This document shows positions 44,185-54,409 of a stretch of 64,000 bases of DNA, piece after piece. Position numbers and translations under genes: made by a program. Each line of letters begins with the position of its first letter. Position 1 is the first letter of the stretch. This stretch comes from Odontocerum albicorne. Taxonomy: Eukaryota > Arthropoda > Insecta > Trichoptera > Odontoceridae. The stretch spans positions 13,158,452 through 13,222,451 of the forward strand of contig OX463859.1 of NCBI GenBank assembly GCA_949825065.1, given 5' to 3'. Under the pieces are notes generated by a model that had not been told where the DNA came from, searched no databases, and worked only from the letters and a program-made list of their open reading frames with translations.

Positions 44185-45520
44185 CAAAGTGGTCATAAAT
44201 GTCACATTGTGGTATAATAACAAATTTGGCAAATTGTATGCAATTTTTAGATGGTATCTAGGAGTCTTTGTTTATGGAATAAAGTATGGCTAATTTATTA
44301 TTAATTGAACCTTTTTAGAATGACGTTACAAAGTAACGGAAGCTCATGGAGTAAATTTGGTCACTATACAGAAATATAAAATAATAATTGTGACAAAGAT
44401 TTTAAAAATGAATTACAAATTGTATTTGTACACGTTTGTATATCTAGAAATAAGGACTTACTGTATTGTACAATTTCTTTCGTTCATTTCTTTGTAAAAT
44501 AATGATTATTATTAAATTTTGAAATCAGTATGATATGCATACATTCATTGTAAAATATGAATATATATATAAATGGAATACATTAAAAATAAGATTAATT
44601 TAGCCTAATACGTCCATTCTGAAAAAAACTTTATATGTGGGTTAATCATATAAATGAATGTTTTAAGATGAATGCAATGGGATGGTTGTTATGAAATAAA
44701 AATAAAAGTAATAAATGTTTTAACAATCCTTTTATTTATCACTTCACTAAATATACTGGTTAAAAAAAGAAGTTAGCATGAAAATACATGATTTCAATTA
44801 ATTTTGGTATACTGATTTTGATAACAATAAAAAATATGACATCTGTAGTACTATTTGCCATATAGATAAAATGTGTCGAAAATTTTGTCGATTTTAGAAA
44901 ATTTCAAAAACACAAATGAATAAAATGGGTGTCTTATGTAAGATCAAGAAGTGAGCATTAAGATAGTTTAAACATATTGACAGTAATAACGACTAATGAA
45001 TTACACAAAAAATGTGTACAAATCAAATTATAAAAAAAAAAACAATTAATCAGACAGTTTAACATAATAATTTGGTGTCTTTCTAGACACCAAATTAATT
45101 GCACAAACAGGAGCAATTGGGTCAGGCACTAATGAGTTAAGGCACAAAGTGGTCATAAATGTCACATTGTGGTATAAAAGTAGCAATGGAATATAAATAT
45201 CAATCAAGATAAATGTATTATATAAGAAACAGGGTTTTATAGGTATAAAAGAAATGTGTCAGAAATGCTACTTTGTAATCTAAACGGTATAAAACAGTTA
45301 AAAGTGACCCATATTGTCATTAAGATATAAAAATGAAATTACTGGCCCGCGTGAACCAGAACTAAGGAGATTCTATGAGGTGGTCATCACTTGGCACTGG
45401 TGTCGACTCCATAGGAGTTCAAAGCCAATATTAGAAAATTACACTTTTTAGTCGCTAAGGCACATAGGTGTCATTATGCCACATTGTGGCACGAGTATAA
45501 AGGGGCAACCAATTCAAAAT
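44185..45520. repeat. degenerate satellite-like region
   Basis: The 31-base block starting aaagtggtcataaatgtcac occurs at ~44185 and again at ~45139. Variants of cacattgtgg and ggtataaaag are scattered to 45520. It looks like an eroded extension of the 38-bp array. Confidence 0.6.
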
Positions 45521-45780
45521 CACCACTTTGTGATTCATAAGGTACAACAGTGTCAAAGTGACGCTTTGTGATTCATAAGGTATAAGTGTTAAAGTGACAC
45601 TTTGTGATTCATAAGGTACAACAGTGTCAAAGTGACGCTTTGTGATTCATAAAGTACAACAGTGTCAAAGTGACGCTTTGTGATTCATAAGGTACAACAG
45701 TGTCAAAGTGACGCTTTGTGATTCATAAGGTACAACAGTGTCAAAGTGACGCTTTATGATTCTTAAGGTACAAAAATGTC
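45520..45780. repeat. 38-bp tandem array, about seven copies
   Basis: The unit gtgattcataaggtacaaca followed by gtgtcaaagtgacgcttt repeats head to tail with few changes. Diverged units continue at 46030-46140 beyond the palindrome. Each unit contains a short palindromic core, aaagtgacgcttt. Confidence 0.92.
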
Positions 45781-45830
45781 TAATAACATGTTGTTTATAG
45801 TTAAGGCATTAACGTTGTGGAGGTTTAAAG

Positions 45831-46021
45831 ACATTGTAATTTATTTTTAACAAACACTGTTTATTCCACTTTTTTGTGGCGGTATAACCCTACCGGTTTC
45901 AAGGCTTTCACCTCATCTTCTGCGCTCCCCTGAAGATGAGGTGAAAGCCTTGAAACCGGTAGGGTTATACCGTCACAAAAAAGTGGAATAAACAGTGTTT
46001 GTTAAAAATAAATTACAATGT
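45831..46021. repeat. near-perfect 191-bp palindrome (90-bp arms)
   Basis: 45831-45920 and 45932-46021 are inverted copies with a single mismatch (gcggta vs acggta) and an 11-base centre. It sits inside the 38-bp satellite; atgtctaataaca occurs both before (45776) and at its right edge (46018). Coding capacity none. Confidence 0.95.
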
Positions 46022-46317
46022 CTAATAACACATTTTGGTTCTTAAGATACAAAAGGCTCAAAGTGATGCTTTATGTTTTTTAAGATACAAAAGTGTCAAA
46101 GTGACACTTTGTAGTTCTTAAGGTATAAAAGGGTCAACTGTGGATAAGTGCCAATATGCCACTTGATAATATTTAGAGCACAACAGTAAAAAAATGTACT
46201 TTTTTGTCTTTAAAATACAAGTGTTAAAAGAAATTTTTGTGGTCTTTCAAACTGGATACCAACAAACTTGCTTTTATAAACTTTACAATAATCGACATTG
46301 ACAAAAAATAGTATTAA

Positions 46318-47388
46318 CCGTTTTAGTGCTAAGCAATTTTTGCAAAAATGTATGAAAATTGCTATACATATATTGATTAATTTAGAGAAAAAAATAATGG
46401 TGTCAAATAAAACACTAATTTAGACAAATATCAATCAATTTTAATAATTCTTTTTGCATTATAAAGAAAAAATGTTTATTGATATGAATATGAAAAAATA
46501 AACATAAAATATCAATATTATTGTATTTTATTTCTTTTTGAAAATAAAAAATATAAAAAAAAATTGCTCAACAATTATGTTTTGCCGCACAAATAGCGTG
46601 TAGGCCTTTCCTACAGTGAACGCAAATAAGGCGGGATCGCTTTATCCCACTCCCTCTGTTGCTACACACCACGCACTGGCGTAAGTTACGTCCCGGTAAT
46701 TTTTCCAGCGCAAATTTTTTGTTTGATGAAGATGGTTGTGTTGACACGCTATTTTTATGATTCATCCACTCCTTTTCGATATCCTCAATAATTTTCGATG
46801 TGAATTGGAGCCGGGTCATTTTTTTTTCGGTAGTGTTGGAAACATACAAAATATAAGAGTTGAGCACCATTCTTCCAAATATGTTGAATACTACTTTTTT
46901 CCAATATTTTAGGGTTCTTCGCTCGTCCAAATACACATACAACATTTTGTCAGATTCGTCCACACCTCCCATGTATTTGTTGTAGTCATCAATCATGCTT
47001 GGTTTCACCTTTTCGTATTCAAAATTCCCTTTCTTTTTCTTGATCGTCACACTATTAGTATCTGCATTGGATGAAATCAATATGACTGGGTTTGGTTTGG
47101 ACTTGTCTCTGAATGAACACATCAAAACATTTTCATGTGCTATGTATTTGGCTTCTATAATAATAGCACGTGATATCGTTATTTTTTTTAAATAATATAA
47201 AAAAACGGTAAAAAGTTATTTTTAAATGTATAAGAATGCACTCTCGTTACAAATTACGCGCGAGGTTAGAGTACGTCCACTCCCACGGTGCACCAAAAAC
47301 ACACTGAAACTCGCAGCGTTTTTGCGCTGCGTCGCAATTTTCGATACAAACGATCGCAGCGCTTTTGCGCCGCGTAGCATTCTAACGG
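46318..47388 (-). pseudogene. internally deleted piggyBac element, C-terminal transposase remnant
   Basis: TTAA at 46314-46317 and 47389-47392 bound inverted ends CCGTTTTAGTGCTA / (from the right) CCGTTAGAATGCTA. The - strand frame 47125-46568 encodes 185 residues: ILISSNADT, YNKYMGGVDESDKML (third catalytic Asp region), RRTLKYWKKVVFNIFGRMVL and a C-terminal cysteine-rich domain with CVVCSNRG, CVHCRKGLHAIC. The N-terminal two-thirds, with the first two catalytic Asp, is absent. The right end contains repeated gcagcg-ttttgcgc motifs. The frame is intact for its length, but TTAA ends make a domesticated gene unlikely. Confidence 0.88.
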
Positions 47389-48004
47389 TTAAACAAATCT
47401 CCCCAACAATCAGCCGCAGTTGGTTGAAACTACAGATAGTTTTGGAACGGGGATCTCTGTCATCAGAACTATGGATTTTATCTGTCTATTTTACACAATT
47501 ATCCAATATACTAATAGCTCACCCATCTACATGATGGACTGACAGTCTTCTTTGATTGTCAGAGATTGTCGTCGTATCATTTTAAGAGTACTGTATCTGA
47601 CGTATGCGTCTCTAGATTTAAGTGTGTTCCTCGCCTTATCGTGAATCGGATGACTTGGAAAAAAAAATAAGTTCAAGCTGGACAATTAACAGATGTAGAA
47701 CGACATCCGTGTTTAACCACTGTCTTTCAAATGGAGAAGGAGACTGCGGTCATATTAACGTTGCCCAACGAGCACGACTTAAGTAATTATGTCAGGCCAG
47801 TATGTCATGTGTACGACAATACATTTATAGGATGCCAAATGAACCCAAATATATTCTTGTTTGAATCGTGTTTTATTTTCAGCGGTTTTGCCTTCAAAAG
47901 TGAAAAAGGAATCTCTTCACCCAACTGTCACCAGACACATTGAAGTCACGACAGAACTACAGACAATTGAGCGGTAACCATCCACCTATTTTACAGTCTT
48001 TGTA

Positions 48005-48147
48005 CCAGTGCCGTACACTCCTATTATAAAGACTATTCACTCCTCTCCATCAGAATTTGATGCATTCAGTCGTGCCAAGTTTTTCTAGATCTTCCCAAAC
48101 TATATTTTTGTAAATCTTTCATCCATTCTTTCTGTGGCCGGACCATC
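48005..48147 (-). mobile_element. LINE tail fragment
   Basis: cactcctattataaagacta and gtgccaagtttttctagatc parallel 1615-1700. It is cut by the TTAA insertion of the 48152 piggyBac. Confidence 0.45.
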
Positions 48148-48151
48148 TTAA

Positions 48152-50828
48152 CTCTTTCACTGCTGAGATAATTTCCATTTGAGTCGATCAGTGCGCAATA
48201 TAGTTGCATCCCGTGATATTTTCACGGAAGTAAAACAAATTTTACATTTAAAAAAATATATATTCATAAATATAGAATTTGTTTATATATATCATTTATG
48301 CATCGTCCCCTTTTACACCGGTTCAAAAATTGTTGGCTAGGTATTTAAAATTCATTCAGTATAGTTTCGAGGCCATGCTGTAAAGGTGGGGTTACACATG
48401 TAAAAAATATTCTCAAATAAATTAAAATTTTCAAGCAAATATTTTTTTGTCCTTTTTCAAATGTGTTTATTTTTATGCTATTTTTATTTTGTCCATTGGT
48501 AATTCGGCGCAAAATGAGATACCCAGTCTTTTTATTTTTATCAAACGTACTTGAGTGACTTTTTTGTGTGATAAGAGTGATGTCGGTATTTTGACGCATA
48601 CCGTAATGGTATTGAATGGAGGTTTTTATGACATTTTTCGAACAACATTATATTACAAAAAAAAAACAATATTTTATAAAAACTAACAGAAAAATATACT
48701 TACTAATTAGGTGTACACAATATTTTTTTTTAAATAATTTAATATTTGTGGTAAAGTTGGAAACAATGATCCAAACAAAGACCAGGTTGTGTGGGGCAAT
48801 CTGGACAAAAGAATAATGAAGCATTTCTTTTCTTAGCTGTATCCCAGCATTGCCTACATCTGCGTCTTTTGATTTTATTATCAGTGTCTTTTTCACAAAA
48901 CTTCGGCAGATGTATCTTGGTTTTCGATTGTACTGTTTGTCTCGAAATTGATGATGGAGGTGGACCTAGTAATTTTTTGATTATATATAGCCTGAAATCA
49001 TACAACGGCATTTTCTGTGAATTGTCTGCATTGTATAAATGCCAAGAATTCAATAACATCGTCTGGAATAGATGAATGGCCAACTTTTTGTACCAACGTA
49101 ATGTTTTCCTTTTGCATGGGTAGTAAGCTAACATCTGGTCATGATAGTCTATACCACCCATATGATTGTTGTAATTTATTACCATATTTGGTTTGGTGAC
49201 CATGTCGGTTTTTACTATCAGACAGCTCCCCATCAAATTCAGAAGAAATCATAAAGACTTCTCGGCGGTCTTTCCATTTGGTAACACATATACCATTTTC
49301 TGTGTACTGACTCACACTTTCTCCTTTCTTTAGTTTTTTATTTATAACATCGATCGGGTTTTCTTTTCTATTTGCTCGTAGTGTTCCTGTGACATATGTG
49401 TTTTGGTTCAATAAATTTTTTGTAAGAGGAACGCTATTATAGAAATTATCCATGTAAACTGAATATCCGGCTCCCGTCTTCCCCTCGAGCAATTTCTGAA
49501 CGACTTTATTAGTGTGGCCTTTGCCACCTAACTCTTCATCTGATGATCCACCATATACAATTATTTTTACGGCCAATCCACTTGATTCCCCTAACATGTA
49601 AAGTTTTATACCATACTTGGCCTTTTATATATTGGCGAAAAATCAATCGGCCTCTCCAAAGAACCGATGATTCATCTATCGATAGTTGTCTGTGTGGATC
49701 ATAAATTACTTCCATCCTTCGATTGAAAAATCAATCAATGCCCTGACTTTTGCCAAGCTCGACAGATCTTCTTCATTATTGTTAAAATGAAGTGCCCGTA
49801 AGATGAGTAAAAATCTATCTCTTGACATGAATTGTGAAAATGCCGGTAAATTGAATAGGTAGTCCGTATTCCAGTAGTCACTCAACCGGTTCAAACGTAT
49901 TGTTCCGGTGTGTAGTAGTAAACCCAGCCACACCCTCATTTCGTCTTTAGTGACATTTTTCCATCGCGTGATTCTGCTTGTATCACCTTCTGATTTCGAC
50001 AATACTTCAACAGCTTACAAATTAGTTTGGGTTGTCACAAGATTGTACAAATCTTCATTGAAAATCAAATCAAAATAATCTATTGGTTCTTTACTTGACA
50101 TCTCAATTTTCAACCCGGGTATTTTTGAAAATGGTATAGAGGCTGGTTGTTTTTTTATATTCGACCATTGCGTAGAGCTAACATCTGGTGTTCTAGATGT
50201 TTGTGAAACAGTTTGAATTGACTCAAATTCAGAATCGTCCTTGATGATGGTGAATTCCTCATCACTAACGTCACTAAATGAATCATCCATATCATCCTCA
50301 ATCTTTTGTCTTTTAGAGCTCGATGGGCGATCCATTTTTCAAGGTAAACGTATTTTTTTCGTAAAATCAAAAAGGAAACTTATATGATACTAAATATCAC
50401 TATGTATACACCAATTACTATAATATATTTTTCAAAAGGCACTTATTTTTGCTCACAATTCACTATGTCACTCATTCAAAATTGAAAATAACTAGAAAAC
50501 ATAAACAAAATATCCCTTGCAGTGAGTGACCTTTTCACAAAACAGCGCTAGAGAAATAGTCCAATTATTTTTATTATCAAGTCTCACAATGAAAACAAAT
50601 GGAATAAGAACTAGAAAAAATATTATTTAAAACTGCGGGTGTAACCTCAACTTTACAATGCGTTGCACATGCGCAAAAGCCCGAATGCTCGGAATCTTCC
50701 GAAATAATGACGAATATCATATGCTGATGTAATATACTAACAATATTTAGGCATGGACATGCCGCGCGTGTTCTGAGCATAAAGCCGATGTTCACATGGA
50801 CACGCGTGTGTTCTCAGCACTGGACGAG
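48152..50828 (-). pseudogene. near-full-length piggyBac element, transposase with frame breaks
   Basis: TTAA at 48148-48151 and 50829-50832; inverted ends CTCTTTCACTGCTGAGA and (right) CTCGTCCAGTGCTGAGA. The transposase runs 50335 to 48739 on the - strand. An acidic N-terminus (DDSFSDVSDEEFTIIKDD) is followed by an in-frame TAA at ~50013, then WKNVTKDEMRVWLGLLLHTG. Frameshifts lie near 49722, 49618 and 49215. All three catalytic Asp regions are visible: SIDESSVLWRGRLIF, YSVYMDNFYNS and NNHMGGIDYHDQM. A C-terminal cysteine-rich domain (RRCRQCWDT, FFCPDCPTQPGLCLDHC) ends it. At least four lesions make it inactive as it stands. Confidence 0.92.
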
Positions 50829-50834
50829 TTAACC

Positions 50835-51715
50835 TGTACACCGCGTTAAAAAACAAATTCCACGAATCCTGTGCGCGGCACAATTTCGGCGTTTTTTAAT
50901 TTCTAAGTTTAAACGCGTATTTTGTTTAGAACCACTGATATTTTATTACACCACCAAGTAAACATGACATTCAAGTAATTTTCTGATAATAAATAATAGT
51001 CATTACTCTTAAGGAGACTCATTAAATACTATAAAGCATATAAACTAAACATTACGTAAAATACACAAAGGAATGCTACAGATCAGATCACAGGCGTTTG
51101 TGCTTCCCGCGAGGAATACGTTAATGGTCTTTTATTAATCTTCAGCTCTGCACCTTTTTTTAATCCGCATTCTTTCCCAATATCCTTGTACGACGTATGC
51201 GTCACAGAAATTAGGAAATTGAATTCGTAAAATTGTTTTTTAAATTATTATTGTATAATATATTGTTGTATCGTAATGTATCATCTGTGTTTTAACATTG
51301 CTTGTGACTAAATACTTGCGCATATTGTAATAAAATGTTTCTTATGGGTGACCTTCGCAAGTAATCATTATAGATGATCAGACACCTCCTACGGCATGCG
51401 TAGCGCTAGCAAACACAGTTGAATCAAGGGGCTTATGATAAGCAATGGGCTTTACATAAGGAACGGAAAAAATATCTTCTGACCTACTGGAACATTTTTT
51501 GTTTTTATTTCGACAAACTTCTACCAAAGGGTAATCTCTTCACAAAAAATGCAAGCAAACCAGAATATCCGAGGATTGAGCAGCAGCTATCCATCTATTT
51601 TACTCTTTGTACCGGTACTGTACAATCCTCATTCATACATATCATCAAGCCTTTCTCCTTTGAGGTAAGCAGAGAAGATATAATACCAAATATAACACTA
51701 GTATCATGACATACT
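50835..51715. other. intergenic stretch with scattered repeat scraps
   Basis: A short tattttactctttgtaccgg block near 51597 resembles 47985 and the candidate LTR end at 10685. No gene recognised. Confidence 0.35.
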
Positions 51716-51719
51716 TCCT

Positions 51720-52215
51720 TTGCTTCCTCCACACCCATACAACTCCTTCCGCTTTTCCTTCTTTAAAAGTTTCATTCACTTGTCACACCATACTTTTCTT
51801 GGTTGTCCTCTTCAACTCCCACTTGGATTATAAATTTGTTTTGTCAGTCTTTCATCACCCATTGCATATGTACACCGTCTGAACATGCTCTTTTTCACCA
51901 TACTTAACACATCAATTTTTAGTTCACATTGATCCTTAATAAGTATATTTTTTAATGTCATACATCAGTACACCACACATTCTTCTTACTGCACGCTCAT
52001 TTACTCATTTCCCACTTCCAGTTATTGTTACAGTAATACGCTGTTGTGAACCATAACTTTAGCAAATCTTGACATTACTTAGTTTGAATATGCCTAGTAG
52101 CGCCTCATTGACTTTGATTCCTATTGCAACTCGCTGTTAAATATCTCGTTCCATCTCACCATTGTCTGACAGTATACTTTCCAAATAGAAGTTTTCTTCA
52201 AATTATACCAACATT
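51720..52215 (-). mobile_element. LINE fragment (RT C-terminal part and tail)
   Basis: The - strand reads YLESILSDNGEMERDI, then a stop and VAIGIKVNEALL, the usual YLGS..S.DG.ME.DI..R...G..V segment, and further on the family tail. It is collinear with 2990-3400. Confidence 0.7.
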
Positions 52216-52219
52216 TCAT

Positions 52220-52980
52220 TGTTCTCCCAAATATCTCATTTACATCCTTTCCCAATTTTCAATTACCATGGCTTTGAATTTTCCATTCATTTTCAGTTTT
52301 TTTTTCTTCACATTTCACGGCATTCAATCTGCATTCTTTCCTAACATGCTCAATCTTTGTCATTTAATAAAAAGGATTAGTTAAATTAAATAAAAAAGAA
52401 ATTAAAGTTTTTATAATCAACTTTATATTACATTTTAAAAAACATAAAACACATTCCTTTACAAAAATCAAAATGTAAAATCTCTGTATCTCCAAAATAT
52501 TTTTCCCACCTACTTTGTAATTCATTAAAAAGTCAAAATACAAGTTAATTTTTAACTCAATTCCTACTTCAAAAATATATTCGATATCCACGTGAGAATG
52601 TTTTTTTAAAACATAAATAATATCTCCGTACATCTCATATTATATATGGATTATGGCAGAATTCTATTCAAATTATTTCATAATCTTAGGAGGCTGCAGT
52701 AAAATTTTACTTATTTTCTTTTTCTTCAAATTGGCACTATCTTTCTTCATTTTCTGTAAAACACAAAAATCTTAAATTAGATCAGGAAAGAAAAATAATA
52801 TTTTAAATATCACTTTTCTAAAGATAAAGAGGCAAATCCGTATTCTTTAATTAACTAAATGTTTAACCTGTCCCATACACAGTGAGTTTTTTTAATAACT
52901 GAACTGTTACAATATAGTGTGTGAGGACAATCAAATGAAAAATGTACATAGTATGTATTCTGGAAAAGGGAAAAAGAATT
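52220..52980. other. AT-rich stretch, nothing recognised
   Basis: Only chance frames. It lies between a LINE and a mariner fragment. Confidence 0.35.
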
Positions 52981-52984
52981 ATCT

Positions 52985-53664
52985 CAAAAAGTCTGCATTC
53001 AAACATTTTTCATCACCAGTAATGATGCAGTAAAGGAACCTTTGCTTGTGGCCATGCATAGCTCAATGACGCGCGAGCAAACCAGCAGAAATTGTCGAAC
53101 GTTAATTTTTGTTGTTTGTACTCAAAACATGTGGAACCCAAGCGCTGAACTTCTGGACTTTTCCCATTGATTTAAGATGGCAGTATACAGTCATGCGACT
53201 ACAATTCATCTGCTCAGCCAATTCTACGGTGGTTTGAAGGGGATCTTCATGAATAATATGGTTTAAGCGGTCCTCATCGAAGTCCACTGGTCGTCCGGAA
53301 CGCTCCCATGTCTTTCAGGTCGAAATTACCGTCTTTGAAATGCAAAAACCATCGACGAGCTGTCCTTTAAGTCATAGCATCTTCACCGTACACTTCGCAA
53401 ATATCGCGAGCAGCTTTGGCAGCTTTATTCCCTCGATTGAACGCGAACAGAAGTTGTCGAAAATGCTCACTTTCGTCTACTTGACATTCCATTTTGAAGG
53501 CTTGTAATCAAATAAAATAATATATGTAACGTAAAAGCAAACAATATCTTGTAGAGCAGAAAATTTTGTTTCGAATGATGTATAACCTTTACCATTTTGT
53601 TTTACTTTTGGTGCTCATTTTTAAAGTGGAAAAAAACGGACACAACTTATGTTAACACCCAATC
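52985..53664 (-). pseudogene. mariner 5' part (copy B)
   Basis: The - strand gives MECQVDESEHFRQ, RWFLHFKDGNFDLKDM, RPVDFDEDRLNHIIHEDP and VELAEQMNCSRMTVYCHLKS, then KVQKFSAWVPHVL, and finally a YCIITGDEK scrap with the first catalytic Asp region. The outer end attgggtgttaacataagtt is intact. The catalytic second half is missing. Confidence 0.82.
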
Positions 53665-53939
53665 TATACAATTAGGATTCTATATACTGAATTCCTGGAA
53701 CATATTCTTTCATTCATTTGTGTGGTGCCCCTCAACATATCTGCTTTGGCGATGGAGACATATTGAAAATCTTGATCGGAAGACAACAATGTCTTTGATC
53801 CCATCCATCGAGCATTCGGGCTTAAAACCACTGGAATAGGCCCAGAACTTGCAGCTACAAACAGAAATACTACTGCACGTGAAAAGATAACAATACTTGT
53901 ACACGTCTAGCGAGTATTGTCATAAGATGAACTAATTTA

Positions 53940-54043
53940 CCAGGCTGGGACCATTTTTGTTTTCGGGGGTATCATTGGGAATCGAGCCCAAAACGACCAA
54001 ATAGAAATTGAGCATTTTATCAACTAGGCCAAGGAAGTCATCC
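53940..54043 (-). mobile_element. SINE head fragment
   Basis: The reverse complement begins gacttccttggcctagttga and reaches gggctcgattcccaatg, A- and B-box regions of the window's SINE family. It lies just 3' of the RBM34 stop. Confidence 0.65.
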
Positions 54044-54109
54044 TGGGATATAAAAGAGCAATGAATAAGTAAAAAGTTAATGTTTTGATAATAATAAGTT
54101 TTAAAATAT

Positions 54110-54409
54110 TCAAACCTTTTTTTTCTTTGCTATCAATCCTTTGAACTCAGTTTCTCTCTCCTTCCTCCTCTGTTTATTATCAGGCGTGGCCACTTCACTA
54201 TTCTCAGTAGAAGGTTCCTCTGTCTTGCTGAACGTTTTCGTTTTCACTTCCGTGTCCCCAGATTCAGGTTGGTCTCCATCCGTTAAGTTCTTTTTCACTT
54301 TTTTAATTAAGGGTCCATTTTCAGAGTGATCCTGATCTTGATTTGAGTCTTTCCATTTTTTGTTCATATCATTTTTTCCTTCCCTAGTTCGCTTTCTTAT
54401 TTTATTACC
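54110..54409 (-). CDS. RBM34: RBM34 terminal exon (lysine-rich C-terminus)
   Basis: The acceptor ttgaaacag precedes 54409 and the frame stays open to a stop at 54110. The sequence is highly charged (NKIRKRTREGKNDMNKKWKD, KKVKKNLTDG, QRRKERETEF) and ends in FKGLIAKKKKV. No fold is evident; it is a basic tail of the kind seen in nucleolar proteins. Confidence 0.88.
   Translation of the reverse strand, partial: GNKIRKRTREGKNDMNKKWKDSNQDQDHSENGPLIKKVKKNLTDGDQPESGDTEVKTKTFSKTEEPSTENSEVATPDNKQRRKERETEFKGLIAKKKKV

Noticed and set aside
45520..45780. CRISPR-like array
   Set aside because: The 38-bp units are head to tail with no unique spacers, and the DNA is animal nuclear; it is a satellite.
45831..46021. 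Hammerhead ribozyme of a Penelope-like element
   Set aside because: A gaagatgag...gaaaccgg run looked suggestive, but the canonical CUGANGA core is not present in the right spacing.
46568..50335. Domesticated piggyBac host gene(s)
   Set aside because: Both lie between TTAA-flanked inverted ends. The longer one has a stop and three frameshifts, the shorter one lacks two catalytic regions.
54141..54329. + strand hydrophobic peptide
   Set aside because: It is the antisense of the RBM34 terminal exon.
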